64,000 nucleotides of DNA from Aldehydirespirator sp965205155 (GTDB lineage Bacteria; Actinomycetota; Acidimicrobiia; Acidimicrobiales; Aldehydirespiratoraceae): the NCBI GenBank assembly GCA_965205155.1, contig OZ242033.1, positions 248,001 to 312,000 of the forward strand. Reading direction: 5' to 3'. This document shows positions 42,004-49,773 of this stretch, in pieces. The notes under the pieces are model-generated. The model saw only the letters and a list, made by a program, of their open reading frames with translations, was not told the DNA's origin and did no database searches. The position numbers and the translations under genes were made by a program. Each line of letters starts with the position of its first letter. The first letter of the stretch is position 1.

Positions 42004-42783
42004 CTAGCGGGCCTGCCAGTTCGGGGGGCGGCCTTCCTTCCAGGCGGCTATTCCCTCGGCTGCGTCAGCGGTGCTGGACGCCACCCGGCGCATGGTCTCG
42101 CCCATGCGGACCGCCTCGGCCCAGGGCAGGATGCGGCCCCGGCGGGCCATCTCGTTGGTTGCTCTCGCGGCCAAGGGCGCGCCCGCGCACAGCCGGTCGG
42201 CCAGGGTCCGGGCCTCGGTCATGAGGTCGTCGTGGGGTATGACCTTCCACGCGAGGCCTGTCTCCCTGGCCCGCGCCGCTCCGATGGTCTCACCGGTGAG
42301 CAGCAGCTCCAGGGCGTCGGGCCAGGCCACGCGGTCGGGCAGGCGCAGGGCACCCACGATGGTGGGCACGCCGATGCGGACCTCGGGGTAGGCGAAGGTG
42401 GCCCGGTCGCTGGCCAGCACGAAGTCGCAGGCCAGCACCGCGGTGAGGCCGTAGCCGATGCAGGGGCCGTTGACCGCGGCGATGGTGGGCTTCCAGATCT
42501 CCATGCCCGACTCGAAGGTGGTGATGGTGGGCCATTCCCAGAACGACCCCGGCCACTCCCCCGTCGAGCCCTCGGGGTCCTTGAGGTCGGCACCCGCGCA
42601 GAAGGCCCGGCCCGCCCCGGTGACGATGGCCACCCAGGCCTCGGTGTCCTCACGGAAGGTCACCCACGCCTCGTCCAGGGCCCGGCGCATGGCCCCGTTG
42701 ACCGCGTTGAGGGCCTCGGGACGGTTGTAGGTGATGGTGGCGACGTGGCCGTCGCGCTCGTAGGTGGCCGCTGGAGAAGTCAT
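42004..42783 (-). CDS. Enoyl-CoA hydratase/isomerase family protein
   Basis: A 259-residue crotonase-fold protein. GAGRAFCAGADLKD near residue 57 forms one half of the oxyanion hole, and KPTIAAVNGPCIGYGLTAVL near 98 the other. The catalytic glutamate positions read near YPEVRIGVPTIVGALRLP around 130. Likely acts on a small acyl-CoA. ATG at 42783, with a GATACT hexamer seven bases upstream and no ribosome-binding site, is divergent from the OsmC gene by only 40 bases. Confidence 0.88.
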   Translation of the reverse strand: MTSPAATYERDGHVATITYNRPEALNAVNGAMRRALDEAWVTFREDTEAWVAIVTGAGRAFCAGADLKDPEGSTGEWPGSFWEWPTITTFESGMEIWKPTIAAVNGPCIGYGLTAVLACDFVLASDRATFAYPEVRIGVPTIVGALRLPDRVAWPDALELLLTGETIGAARARETGLAWKVIPHDDLMTEARTLADRLCAGAPLAARATNEMARRGRILPWAEAVRMGETMRRVASSTADAAEGIAAWKEGRPPNWQAR

Positions 42784-42823
42784 GGACCGCAGTATCGCAG
42801 CATCGCACTCCTACCCTGGCGCC

Positions 42824-43267
42824 ATGACCACCATCACTGCGGATGTCAAGATCGAGCCCGGCACGGAGTTCTCGGTGGAGCTGAGATCCGGCTCGCACCT
42901 GTGGCGCGCCGACGAGCCCGCCGACGTCGGCGGGGCCGACACCGGCCCCAACCCCTACGAGTTGCTGCTGTCCTCAGTGGCCGCCTGCACCTGCATCACC
43001 GTGTCGATGTACTGCCGGCGCAAGGGGTGGAACCTGCACTCGGTATCGGCCAGCTACACCCACGACCGCGTGCACGCCAACGACTGCGACGACTGCGAGA
43101 ACGAGGCGTCGGGCTACATAGACCGGGTCCGTAGCCAGATCTTCATCGAGGGCGACTTCGACGACGACCAGCGCTCCCGACTGGCCGAAATCGCCCGCCG
43201 CTGCCCGGTGCACAAGACCCTGGAGCGGGGCATCACCTTCACCACCGAAGCCGTCTTCGCGGGCTGA
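42824..43267 (+). CDS. OsmC-family peroxide-reducing/thiol protein
   Basis: A 147-residue OsmC/Ohr-fold protein. Two cysteines in the expected places, SSVAACTCITVSMYCRRKGW near residue 57 and RRCPVHKTLERG near 125, indicate thiol-dependent reduction of hydroperoxides, although extra cysteines (NDCDDCENE near 90) are unusual. ATG at 42824 lies six bases after TACCCT with no Shine-Dalgarno sequence, so it is probably leaderless. Confidence 0.85.
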   Translation: MTTITADVKIEPGTEFSVELRSGSHLWRADEPADVGGADTGPNPYELLLSSVAACTCITVSMYCRRKGWNLHSVSASYTHDRVHANDCDDCENEASGYIDRVRSQIFIEGDFDDDQRSRLAEIARRCPVHKTLERGITFTTEAVFAG

Positions 43268-43322
43268 GGCATCAGCAGGGTGCGACGGTAGGCGCAACCG
43301 GGTCACGTTGCGGCGGGGTGTC

Positions 43323-43414
43323 TCCCGCTCTTGTTCGCTGCGCTCATGGGCCGCTCGGGCCACGGCCTCGCCCGTATGGGCCGGATTCGCTCGCCTACCC
43401 GCTCGGCCTCTAGG
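43323..43414 (-). repeat. Interspersed repeat, copy 8
   Basis: Minus-oriented element between two plus-strand genes (OsmC and the GCS2-type ligase), the only locus where the orientation opposes the flanking genes. Core at 43323-43362 with GAACAAGAGCGGGA; left end CTAGAGGCCGAGCGGG near 43401-43414. Confidence 0.82.
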
Positions 43415-43452
43415 GCTAGTCTCGCGGCGACTGTCTGACGGGAGCGGGTGAA

Positions 43453-44589
43453 ATGGACGAGCCGGCGTGGACCATGGGCGTCGAGGAGGAGTACCTGCTC
43501 GTGGAGCGCGAGACGGGTGCGCTGATCACCAAGCAGCCTCCCGGCGTGCTGGAGACCGTGTCCAACGTGCGCCACGGTCTGGTCGCCCGGGAGCTGTTCG
43601 ACTCCCAGATAGAGATCGGCACGGACGTCTGCTCCAACCTGAAGGAGCTCCGGGCCGACATCTGGGCGCTGCGCCAAGCGGTGGCCGAGGCTGCCGCCGA
43701 GTACGGGATGGCGCCCATCGCGGCCTCGTCCCACCCGTTCGCCAGGTGGCTCCAGCAGCAGTACACCGCGGCGGAGCGCTACCGCACCATCGCCGCGGAC
43801 CTGCAGGGCGTGATCCGGCGGCTGGTCATCTCCGGGATGCACGTCCATGTCGGCATCGAGGACCGCGACCTGCGGATCGACCTGATGGACCAGGTCTCGT
43901 ACTTCCTGCCCCATCTGCTTGCCCTGTCGACCTCGTCCCCGTTCTGGGAGAAGCGCGACACCGGCCTCAGGAGCTACCGCATGGCGGTGGGCGAGGCGCT
44001 GCCCCGCACCGGGATCCCCGAGAAGTTCGGCTCCTGGTCCGAGTTCAGGCGCCACATCGACGTGCTGGTGCGAGCCGGAATCATCGAGGACTCCACCATG
44101 GTGTGGTGGTACATCCGCCCGTCCGAGCGCTACCCCACCCTGGAGATGCGGGTCACCGACCTGCCCACCAGGATGGAGGACACCGTCGCCGTGGCCGCCA
44201 TGTACGTCTGCCTGCTGCGGATGCTCTGGCGGCTCAGACTGGAGAACCGCCGCTGGCGGAGCTACGCCAACTTCCTGCTGTCAGAGAACCTGTGGCGGGC
44301 CCAGCGCTACGGGGTCCGCGGCGAGTTGATGGACTTCGGCCGGGGTGTGCTGGTGCCCTTCCCGGAACTGCTGGAGGAACTGATCGAGCTGGTCAGGCCC
44401 GATGCCGAGGCCCTCAACTGCGTGGCGGAGATCGAGCACACCCGCACGATCTGCGAGCGAGGCACCTCGGCGGATCGCCAGCTCGCCGTGTACCGCGGCG
44501 CGCTCGAGGAGGGCGCCACCGAGGACGAGGCCCTCACGGCCGTCGTCCACGCCCTGATCGCCGACACGATCGCGCCCCCCGACAGTTAG
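43453..44589 (+). CDS. Glutamate--cysteine ligase-type carboxylate-amine ligase (GCS2/YbdK family)
   Basis: A 378-residue ATP-dependent ligase. MGVEEEYLLVERETG near residue 8 carries the acidic metal ligands, DSQIEIGTDVCSNLKELRAD near 50 the next conserved block, SGMHVHVGI near 130 and RPSERYPTLEMRVTD near 220 the catalytic arginine region. Family members join glutamate and cysteine or other amines; in actinobacteria related proteins serve mycothiol-era metabolism or ergothioneine, but no ergothioneine genes are here. ATG with GGGAGCGGG upstream. Confidence 0.88.
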   Translation: MDEPAWTMGVEEEYLLVERETGALITKQPPGVLETVSNVRHGLVARELFDSQIEIGTDVCSNLKELRADIWALRQAVAEAAAEYGMAPIAASSHPFARWLQQQYTAAERYRTIAADLQGVIRRLVISGMHVHVGIEDRDLRIDLMDQVSYFLPHLLALSTSSPFWEKRDTGLRSYRMAVGEALPRTGIPEKFGSWSEFRRHIDVLVRAGIIEDSTMVWWYIRPSERYPTLEMRVTDLPTRMEDTVAVAAMYVCLLRMLWRLRLENRRWRSYANFLLSENLWRAQRYGVRGELMDFGRGVLVPFPELLEELIELVRPDAEALNCVAEIEHTRTICERGTSADRQLAVYRGALEEGATEDEALTAVVHALIADTIAPPDS

Positions 44590-46023
44590 CTAGCGACCGG
44601 TGTCGATGATGGCCGTGCGCAGGTCGGTCATGTCCAGGATGGTGTACTTGCCGCCGATGCGGCCCCAGCCCGTGCCGGTGCGAGACGCCCCGCCGAAGGG
44701 AGGGTGCTGCTCCCAGAAGGCGGTGCCCTCGTTGACGAGCACCGTGCCGGTGCGCAATTCGTCGATGGCCCGGTAGGCCCTGCTCAGCGACGCGGTGAAC
44801 ACCGACGCTTGCAAGCCCAAGTCGGAGTCGTTGGCCAGCGCGAAGGCCTCGTCGTCCGAGCCGAAGCGGGTGATGGGTATGACCGGCCCGAAGCTCTCGT
44901 GGCGGAATACGTCCATGGCCGGGGTCACATCGTCGATGACGGTCATCTCGTAGAAGAGCCCGGTCGGACGGTCCGGTTGGCGGCGTCCTCCGAGCAGGAC
45001 TCGGGCGCCCCGCGCCGACGCGTCGGCTGCATGGGCGTCCATACGGGCGGCCACCACCTCGTTGTTGAGCGGACCCATCAGGGTGGCGTCGTCGAGGGGA
45101 TCGCCGAGAGTGACGGAGGCGGCCCGGTCCACCAGCAGGTCGACCAGCCCACCGTGCACCGAGTCGTGCACCAGCAGGCGCTCGGTGGCCACACAGCACT
45201 GGCCCGACACGAAGTGGGCGCCGAATACGGCCGCGTCGGCCGCGGCCTCCAGGTCGGCATCATCGAACACGATCTGGGGGCCGTTGCCGGAGGCCTCGAT
45301 GATGGTGCGCTTCATGCCCGCCGCAGCCACGATGGCTGCCGCAGTGGCCTGCGAGCCGACGAACCCCACACCGTGGACACCGGGATGGGAGACCAGGGCC
45401 TGGCCGACGTCACCCCGGCCCATTACCACCGACACGGCGCCGGGTGGGAAACCGGCGCTGTTCACCGCCTCGGCCAGGGCCAGCGAGGAGAGCGGGGTGT
45501 TCTCCGATGGTTTCACCACCGCCGGATTGCCGGCGGCCAGCGCGGCGGCCAGCAGCTCGGCGGGGATGTTCATGGGGAAGTTCCACGGGGTGACCAGCGC
45601 GTACACGCCGTTTGGCTTGCGGTGGGTGAACACCCGCTTGCGGGGATCGACGCTGGGCAGCACATGGGTCTCGAGCCGCTTGATCTCCTCGGCGGCCAGC
45701 CGGAAGATGTCGGCCGACTCGGCCAACTCGTCGACGGCCTCCGCGGCCAGAGCCTTGCCCGACTCCCGAGCCAGTTGCTCGGCGAGAGGCGAGGCATCCG
45801 CTTCGAGGCGGTCGGCAACGGCGCAAAGCAGATCGGCCCGCTCGAAGAAGCTCAGCCGCTCCAACTCCGGCGCGGCCTCGTTGGCCGCGGCGACGGCGTC
45901 TTCAACGTCGGCAGGCGCAGCGGTGTCGATCTCGGCCAGCACCGCACCAGTGGCCGGCTCGACCACGGCGAGCGGCTGCTGTCCCCGCCCCGGTCGGCGG
46001 CGTCCCCCGATGAGTTGATGCAC
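44590..46023 (-). CDS. Aldehyde dehydrogenase (benzaldehyde/vanillin-dehydrogenase-like)
   Basis: A 477-residue enzyme with VYALVTPWNFPMNIPAELLA near 130, VKPSENTPLSSLALA near 160, FVGSQATAAAI near 215, the glutamate in IIEASGNGPQIVFDD near 240 and the catalytic cysteine in FVSGQCCVATERLLVH near 275. LEASGNGP replaces the common LELGGK, as in benzaldehyde dehydrogenases. GTG at 46023 is chosen over a TTG two codons earlier because TAGGGT ends six bases before it. Convergent with the GCS2-type ligase with no gap between the two stop codons. Confidence 0.9.
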   Translation of the reverse strand: MHQLIGGRRRPGRGQQPLAVVEPATGAVLAEIDTAAPADVEDAVAAANEAAPELERLSFFERADLLCAVADRLEADASPLAEQLARESGKALAAEAVDELAESADIFRLAAEEIKRLETHVLPSVDPRKRVFTHRKPNGVYALVTPWNFPMNIPAELLAAALAAGNPAVVKPSENTPLSSLALAEAVNSAGFPPGAVSVVMGRGDVGQALVSHPGVHGVGFVGSQATAAAIVAAAGMKRTIIEASGNGPQIVFDDADLEAAADAAVFGAHFVSGQCCVATERLLVHDSVHGGLVDLLVDRAASVTLGDPLDDATLMGPLNNEVVAARMDAHAADASARGARVLLGGRRQPDRPTGLFYEMTVIDDVTPAMDVFRHESFGPVIPITRFGSDDEAFALANDSDLGLQASVFTASLSRAYRAIDELRTGTVLVNEGTAFWEQHPPFGGASRTGTGWGRIGGKYTILDMTDLRTAIIDTGR

Positions 46024-46029
46024 GGACAA

Positions 46030-46047
46030 ACCCTAAACGCGTATGCT
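46030..46047. promoter_or_regulatory. Divergent pair of leaderless -10 elements
   Basis: TAGGGT on the minus strand (46030-46035) is six bases before the GTG at 46023, and TATGCT on the plus strand (46042-46047) is six bases before the GTG at 46054. The two starts are only 30 bases apart, so both -10 boxes and start codons fit within one short divergent interval. Confidence 0.55.
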
Positions 46048-46053
46048 CGGGGC

Positions 46054-46308
46054 GTGGCCGGAGCGGTGGTGATGGTGATCGTGCTGGTGGTGGTGTTCCC
46101 GGTAGTAGTGCTGGTGGGCAGCGGGATCCTGGCCGCGGCGCTGGGCAGCTTCCTGAAAGTCGACTCCGACGCGGCCAACCGCGGCGAAGACGGCCCCAAC
46201 GAGTACCTGGAACTGGCCCGCAAGGAAACCGAGACCGGCTACCCGCACCGGCCCGAGCCGCCGACGCTGCGTTCTAAGCTCCAGTCGAGGATCCGGTCGG
46301 CCAGGTAG
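46054..46308 (+). CDS. Small single-pass membrane protein
   Basis: An 84-residue protein with one long hydrophobic segment (VVMVIVLVVVFPVVVLVGSG then ILAAALGSFL) at residues 4-33 followed by a charged cytoplasmic-looking tail (DSDAANRGEDGPNEYLELARKE). I do not recognise a family. GTG at 46054 has the -10-like TATGCT six bases upstream. Its 3' end overlaps the convergent molybdo-protein gene by 35 bases. Confidence 0.6.
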   Translation: MAGAVVMVIVLVVVFPVVVLVGSGILAAALGSFLKVDSDAANRGEDGPNEYLELARKETETGYPHRPEPPTLRSKLQSRIRSAR

Positions 46309-47899
46309 GCGGCAGTCCCCGGTCGATCCACACCGCGGCGGCCACCGCGGCGAACACGGCGTCGCTGCCGTTGACGGGCTCGGAGCCGTCGTCCAGCACC
46401 TCGATCTTCACGGCCGGCATGTTGACTGCGCTGACTATCCCGAACGACCGGACGGTCAGGTCGTGGACGGTGCCTTCGGAATCCACGCCGAGGCACTCGC
46501 TGGTCACCCACGAATAGGCCATGTGGGCCGCACCGGCACAGTAGGAGCGCAGCACGGTCTCATCGAGCACGCGGCCCGCCCGCACCCTCACGCTGATCGT
46601 GCCGTCAGACTCGACCGATGCAGCAGCCGATCCTCCATCGGGCGCTGCGATCCAACCCGGCTCGCCCCGGGCCGCGGCCAGTAGCACTGCGGCCTCGGCC
46701 CAGCCTGCACCCCGTAACCGCGACGACGTGGGCGGTCTGGGCAGGTCGACTTCCGTGACGGCCAGACCCGGCGCATACGACCTGATCGCCTCGACAATGC
46801 CCGGAGTTCGGGCCACGAGCATCTCGCCGGTGCCATCGGAGCGAACCCCCGCGGCGATCGGCGGCCGCTTGGGACCGAGCGCGGCCGTATCGGGACGCGA
46901 CCACAGCACCCGCACCGGTCGTCCGTGCCGAGCGGCGAGAAGGCGAGCGGCCTCGGCCACCGGCGAATGGATCTTCCCCCCGAACGCGCCGCCGTTGCCG
47001 AGCGGGGAGGCCGGCGCGCCCCCCGGCTCGCACCAGGCCGCGTCGGTCTCGAGATAGCCGGGATCGATCCAGCTGGTGCGCAGGGTGACGGCCCAGTCAC
47101 CGGGCGGCACGGCCAACGGCGGTTCCCAACTGGCGGTGGTGCGCCGACCGGGAACGCGTCCGGCCAGCCGCCGAGCCTCAACCGGGGTCTCGGCCACCAC
47201 CCAGCCGTACTCGTCGGCGGATTCGCAGCCCTCGCCGGCCCGCACCGCCACCAGGGCACCTGCCGGCGCGGTGTCATCGGCGAATCCGCCTCCACCGAGG
47301 GACGCATGAGGCCCGGTCGACTGCGGTGAGCGGCCTTCGATGCTGGCCCTCAAGTCGGCGCCCGCCCGGTGGTCCGGGTCTGCACCGGCGGGCTCGGCTT
47401 CCAGGCTGGGATAGGCCACCCAGGCGTCCAGGATGGGCTGCCAACCGGTGCACCGGCACAGGTGGGCGGCCAGAGCCCGGGCCGCGACGCCACGGTCGTC
47501 GTGGTCGGCACCCCGATCGTGCAGCCCGGCGAAGCGGCAGATGATCCCGGGCGTGCAGAACCCGCACTGGCTGCCGCCGGTGGCCGCGAACGTCCGGGCC
47601 CAGCCGTCACGCACCTCGGCGTCCAGCCCTTCGAGGGTGGTGATGGCCCGGCCTGCCACCCGCCGGGCCGGGGTGACGCAGGCCACCCGGGGCTGACCGT
47701 CCACCAGCACGGTGCAGCAGCCGCACTGGCCCTGGGGGCTGCACCCGTCCTTCACTGAACGCACCCCGAGCTGGTCGCGCAGCACGTCCAGCAGCGTCAG
47801 CCCATCATCTGCGACGACCACCGCCGCGCCGTCCACCACTATCTCAAGGCTCTCCCGAAACTGGTGCGAATGCTGTGCCTCAGAGGGCTGAAACGTCAT
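46274..47899 (-). CDS. [2Fe-2S] domain fused to a shortened molybdopterin-binding-like domain
   Basis: A 541-residue protein. Residues 1-170 match the small iron-sulfur subunit of xanthine-dehydrogenase-type enzymes: C53, C59, C62 and C74 for the plant-type cluster (GCSPQGQCGCCTVLVDG) and C112, C115, C148, C150 for the second cluster. Residues 240-541 resemble part of the large molybdopterin subunit, with LRTSWIDPGYLETDAAWCEP and GNGGAFGGKIHSPVAEAA near 275-318. The large subunit is normally about 750 residues; here it is cut to about 300, and no FAD subunit is adjacent. ATG at 47899. Possibly a degenerate enzyme, an assembly factor or a genuinely compact hydroxylase. Confidence 0.72.
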   Translation of the reverse strand: MTFQPSEAQHSHQFRESLEIVVDGAAVVVADDGLTLLDVLRDQLGVRSVKDGCSPQGQCGCCTVLVDGQPRVACVTPARRVAGRAITTLEGLDAEVRDGWARTFAATGGSQCGFCTPGIICRFAGLHDRGADHDDRGVAARALAAHLCRCTGWQPILDAWVAYPSLEAEPAGADPDHRAGADLRASIEGRSPQSTGPHASLGGGGFADDTAPAGALVAVRAGEGCESADEYGWVVAETPVEARRLAGRVPGRRTTASWEPPLAVPPGDWAVTLRTSWIDPGYLETDAAWCEPGGAPASPLGNGGAFGGKIHSPVAEAARLLAARHGRPVRVLWSRPDTAALGPKRPPIAAGVRSDGTGEMLVARTPGIVEAIRSYAPGLAVTEVDLPRPPTSSRLRGAGWAEAAVLLAAARGEPGWIAAPDGGSAAASVESDGTISVRVRAGRVLDETVLRSYCAGAAHMAYSWVTSECLGVDSEGTVHDLTVRSFGIVSAVNMPAVKIEVLDDGSEPVNGSDAVFAAVAAAVWIDRGLPPTWPTGSSTGA

Positions 47900-47938
47900 C
47901 AATTTTCGGGGCTTGGGCCCACCGGCCCGAGCGGTCGG

Positions 47939-48259
47939 CTAGCTGAAGCTCTGACCGCAGCCGCAGCTGCGCTGGGCGTTGGGGTTGTCGATCGAGAACC
48001 CGGCCTGCTGCAGCCCATCGGAGTAGTCGAGCGTGGCCCCGTCGAGCAACATGGCCGACGACGGGTCCACCACCACCTGAACTTCACCGAAGGTCGCCTT
48101 GGTGTCTCCATCGACTATGTCGGTGTCGAAGTACATCTCGTAGGAGAATCCCGAGCAACCGCCTGGGCGAACGGCCACTCGCAGAGCGAGGCCGTCCTCT
48201 CCCTCGGACTTGATGAGCTCCGACACCTTGGCCGACGCCTTCTCGGTGAGTGTGATCAT
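47939..48259 (-). CDS. A-type iron-sulfur carrier (HesB/IscA/ErpA)
   Basis: A 106-residue protein with the three family cysteines: GGCSGFSYEM near residue 35 and SCGCGQSFS at the C-terminus (Cys-Gly-Cys). It delivers or holds Fe-S clusters. ATG at 48259 is preceded by GGGAGCC. It is divergent from the Mrp ATPase gene, another Fe-S carrier, and upstream of the [2Fe-2S] protein on the same strand, so the three form a plausible cluster-assembly neighbourhood. Confidence 0.92.
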   Translation of the reverse strand: MITLTEKASAKVSELIKSEGEDGLALRVAVRPGGCSGFSYEMYFDTDIVDGDTKATFGEVQVVVDPSSAMLLDGATLDYSDGLQQAGFSIDNPNAQRSCGCGQSFS

Positions 48260-48380
48260 GATGGCTCCCCGTGCGCTGGTGGGTACGGGCGACTGGGTTG
48301 GTGCCAACCTAGCGAGCGGTGGCCGGTGCGGCTACCGGAAGGCCGGATCGGCCCGACAGGCACCACGGTAGCATCGGATT

Positions 48381-49553
48381 GTGACCACGACCGCGCCGAC
48401 GGCCGAGGCCGTGATGGATCTCATGCGTGGTGTGGTCGATCCTGAGTTGGGCAGCAACCTGGTGGAGCTGGGCATGGCCCGGGGCGCGCAGGTGTCCGAG
48501 GACGGGGAGGTGCGGATCGAGATCGCGTTGACAACCGCGGGCTGCCCGCTGCGGGCCCAGATCCAGCGCGACGTGAAGGCCCGGCTGGAGTCCCTCCCCG
48601 GCGTGACCAAGGTGCGCATCGTGTGGGCCGAGCTCACCGCCGACGAGAAGGCCGCGGCCATGGCCAAGGCCCGCTTCAACGTGTCCCAGCGAGCCCCCGA
48701 CACCGCTATCCCGCCCACCACCAAGGTGCTGATGGTGGCCAGCGGCAAGGGAGGCGTGGGCAAGTCCACGGTGACCGCCAACCTGGCTGCGGCCCTGGCC
48801 GCCGAGGGGTTCAACGTCGGGGTCATGGACGCCGACATCTGGGGATATTCGATGCCCCGGATGCTGGGCGTGGACGACAAGCTGCGCTCCCTCGACGGCA
48901 AGATCGTGCCGCTGGCGCGCCGGATCGGCGAGGGACGCCTGGAAGTGGTGTCGATGGGGTTCCTGGTGGACCGGGAGGACTCGGCCCTCATGTGGCGCGG
49001 CCTGATGCTCAACCGGGCCGTGCAGCACTTCTGTGAGGACGTCCGCTGGAGCGACGACCTCGACTACCTGCTGATCGACATGCCGCCGGGCACCGGTGAC
49101 GTGCAGATGGGCCTGGCCAAGATGCTGCCCCGAGCCGAGATGATCATCGTGACCACCCCGGCGACAGCCGCCCAGAAGGTGGCCGCCAGAGTGGTGGACA
49201 TGGGCCGCAAGAACTATCTGCGGGTGGTGGGCGTCGTCGAGAACATGAGCTACCTGTTGACCGCCGACGACGAGCGCCACGCGGTGTTCGGCTCGGGCGG
49301 CGGTGAGGCGCTGGCCGCCGAGACCGGCGCGCCGCTGCTCGGGAGCATCCCACTGGACGCGGCCGTGGCCGACGGGTTCGACACGGGCGAGCCGGCGGTC
49401 CTCGGCTCGGGCGCGGGGGCTGACGCCCTCAAGGCGGTTGCCCGGGTCCTGTCACAAGAGCACGTGCCACCGGTGGAGATGGCCGGCTGCAGCGCCCGGA
49501 TGCTCGACGCCGCGATGGCCGCACTCGACGCGGTGGACGCGGCCGAAGCCTGA
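48381..49553 (+). CDS. Mrp/NBP35-type iron-sulfur carrier ATPase
   Basis: A 390-residue P-loop protein. An N-terminal MIP18-like domain (MRGVVDPELGSNLVELGM, TTAGCPLR) is followed by the deviant Walker A SGKGGVGKST near residue 125, DADIWGYSMPRMLG near 155 and DMPPGTGDVQ near 235, all typical of ApbC/Mrp. The usual C-terminal CPHC pair is not visible; ENMSYLLTADDER occupies that position. GTG at 48381, six bases after TAGCAT, looks leaderless. Likely role is Fe-S cluster transfer. Confidence 0.9.
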   Translation: MTTTAPTAEAVMDLMRGVVDPELGSNLVELGMARGAQVSEDGEVRIEIALTTAGCPLRAQIQRDVKARLESLPGVTKVRIVWAELTADEKAAAMAKARFNVSQRAPDTAIPPTTKVLMVASGKGGVGKSTVTANLAAALAAEGFNVGVMDADIWGYSMPRMLGVDDKLRSLDGKIVPLARRIGEGRLEVVSMGFLVDREDSALMWRGLMLNRAVQHFCEDVRWSDDLDYLLIDMPPGTGDVQMGLAKMLPRAEMIIVTTPATAAQKVAARVVDMGRKNYLRVVGVVENMSYLLTADDERHAVFGSGGGEALAAETGAPLLGSIPLDAAVADGFDTGEPAVLGSGAGADALKAVARVLSQEHVPPVEMAGCSARMLDAAMAALDAVDAAEA

Positions 49554-49590
49554 TCCCGGCCAGCACCTCGGGCGAGGTCCCAGAGGCGGG

Positions 49591-49719
49591 CTAGCGCGTC
49601 CGGTCCTCTTGATCCCGGGGATCGTCGAGGACCACTTCCAGTCCGGGGCCCAACTCGTCGTCGACGCGGCGCTGCAGGATGGGCACCAGCATCGACGAGG
49701 GCAGGACGTCGGTCGCCAT
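49591..49719 (-). CDS. Possible small hypothetical protein
   Basis: A 42-codon reading frame (ATDVLPSSMLVPILQRRVDD then ELGPGLEVVLDD) fills most of the 220-base gap between the Mrp gene and the SH3-like protein gene. Composition looks protein-like with a hydrophobic strand and amphipathic helix. There is no convincing ribosome-binding site or -10 box before the ATG at 49719, and no family is recognised, so this is tentative. Confidence 0.3.
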   Translation of the reverse strand: MATDVLPSSMLVPILQRRVDDELGPGLEVVLDDPRDQEDRTR

Positions 49720-49773
49720 GAGCAGGAGTCACCGGATCCGAAGGCCCGCCGCCGACCCCGGTTGCCGCCACCA

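Noticed and set aside
47911..47942. A GGCCCGAGCGG stretch before the [2Fe-2S] fusion gene, like the interspersed repeat
   Set aside because: Only about 11 bases match and neither the GAACAAGAGCGGGA end nor the GAGGCCGAGCGG end is present.
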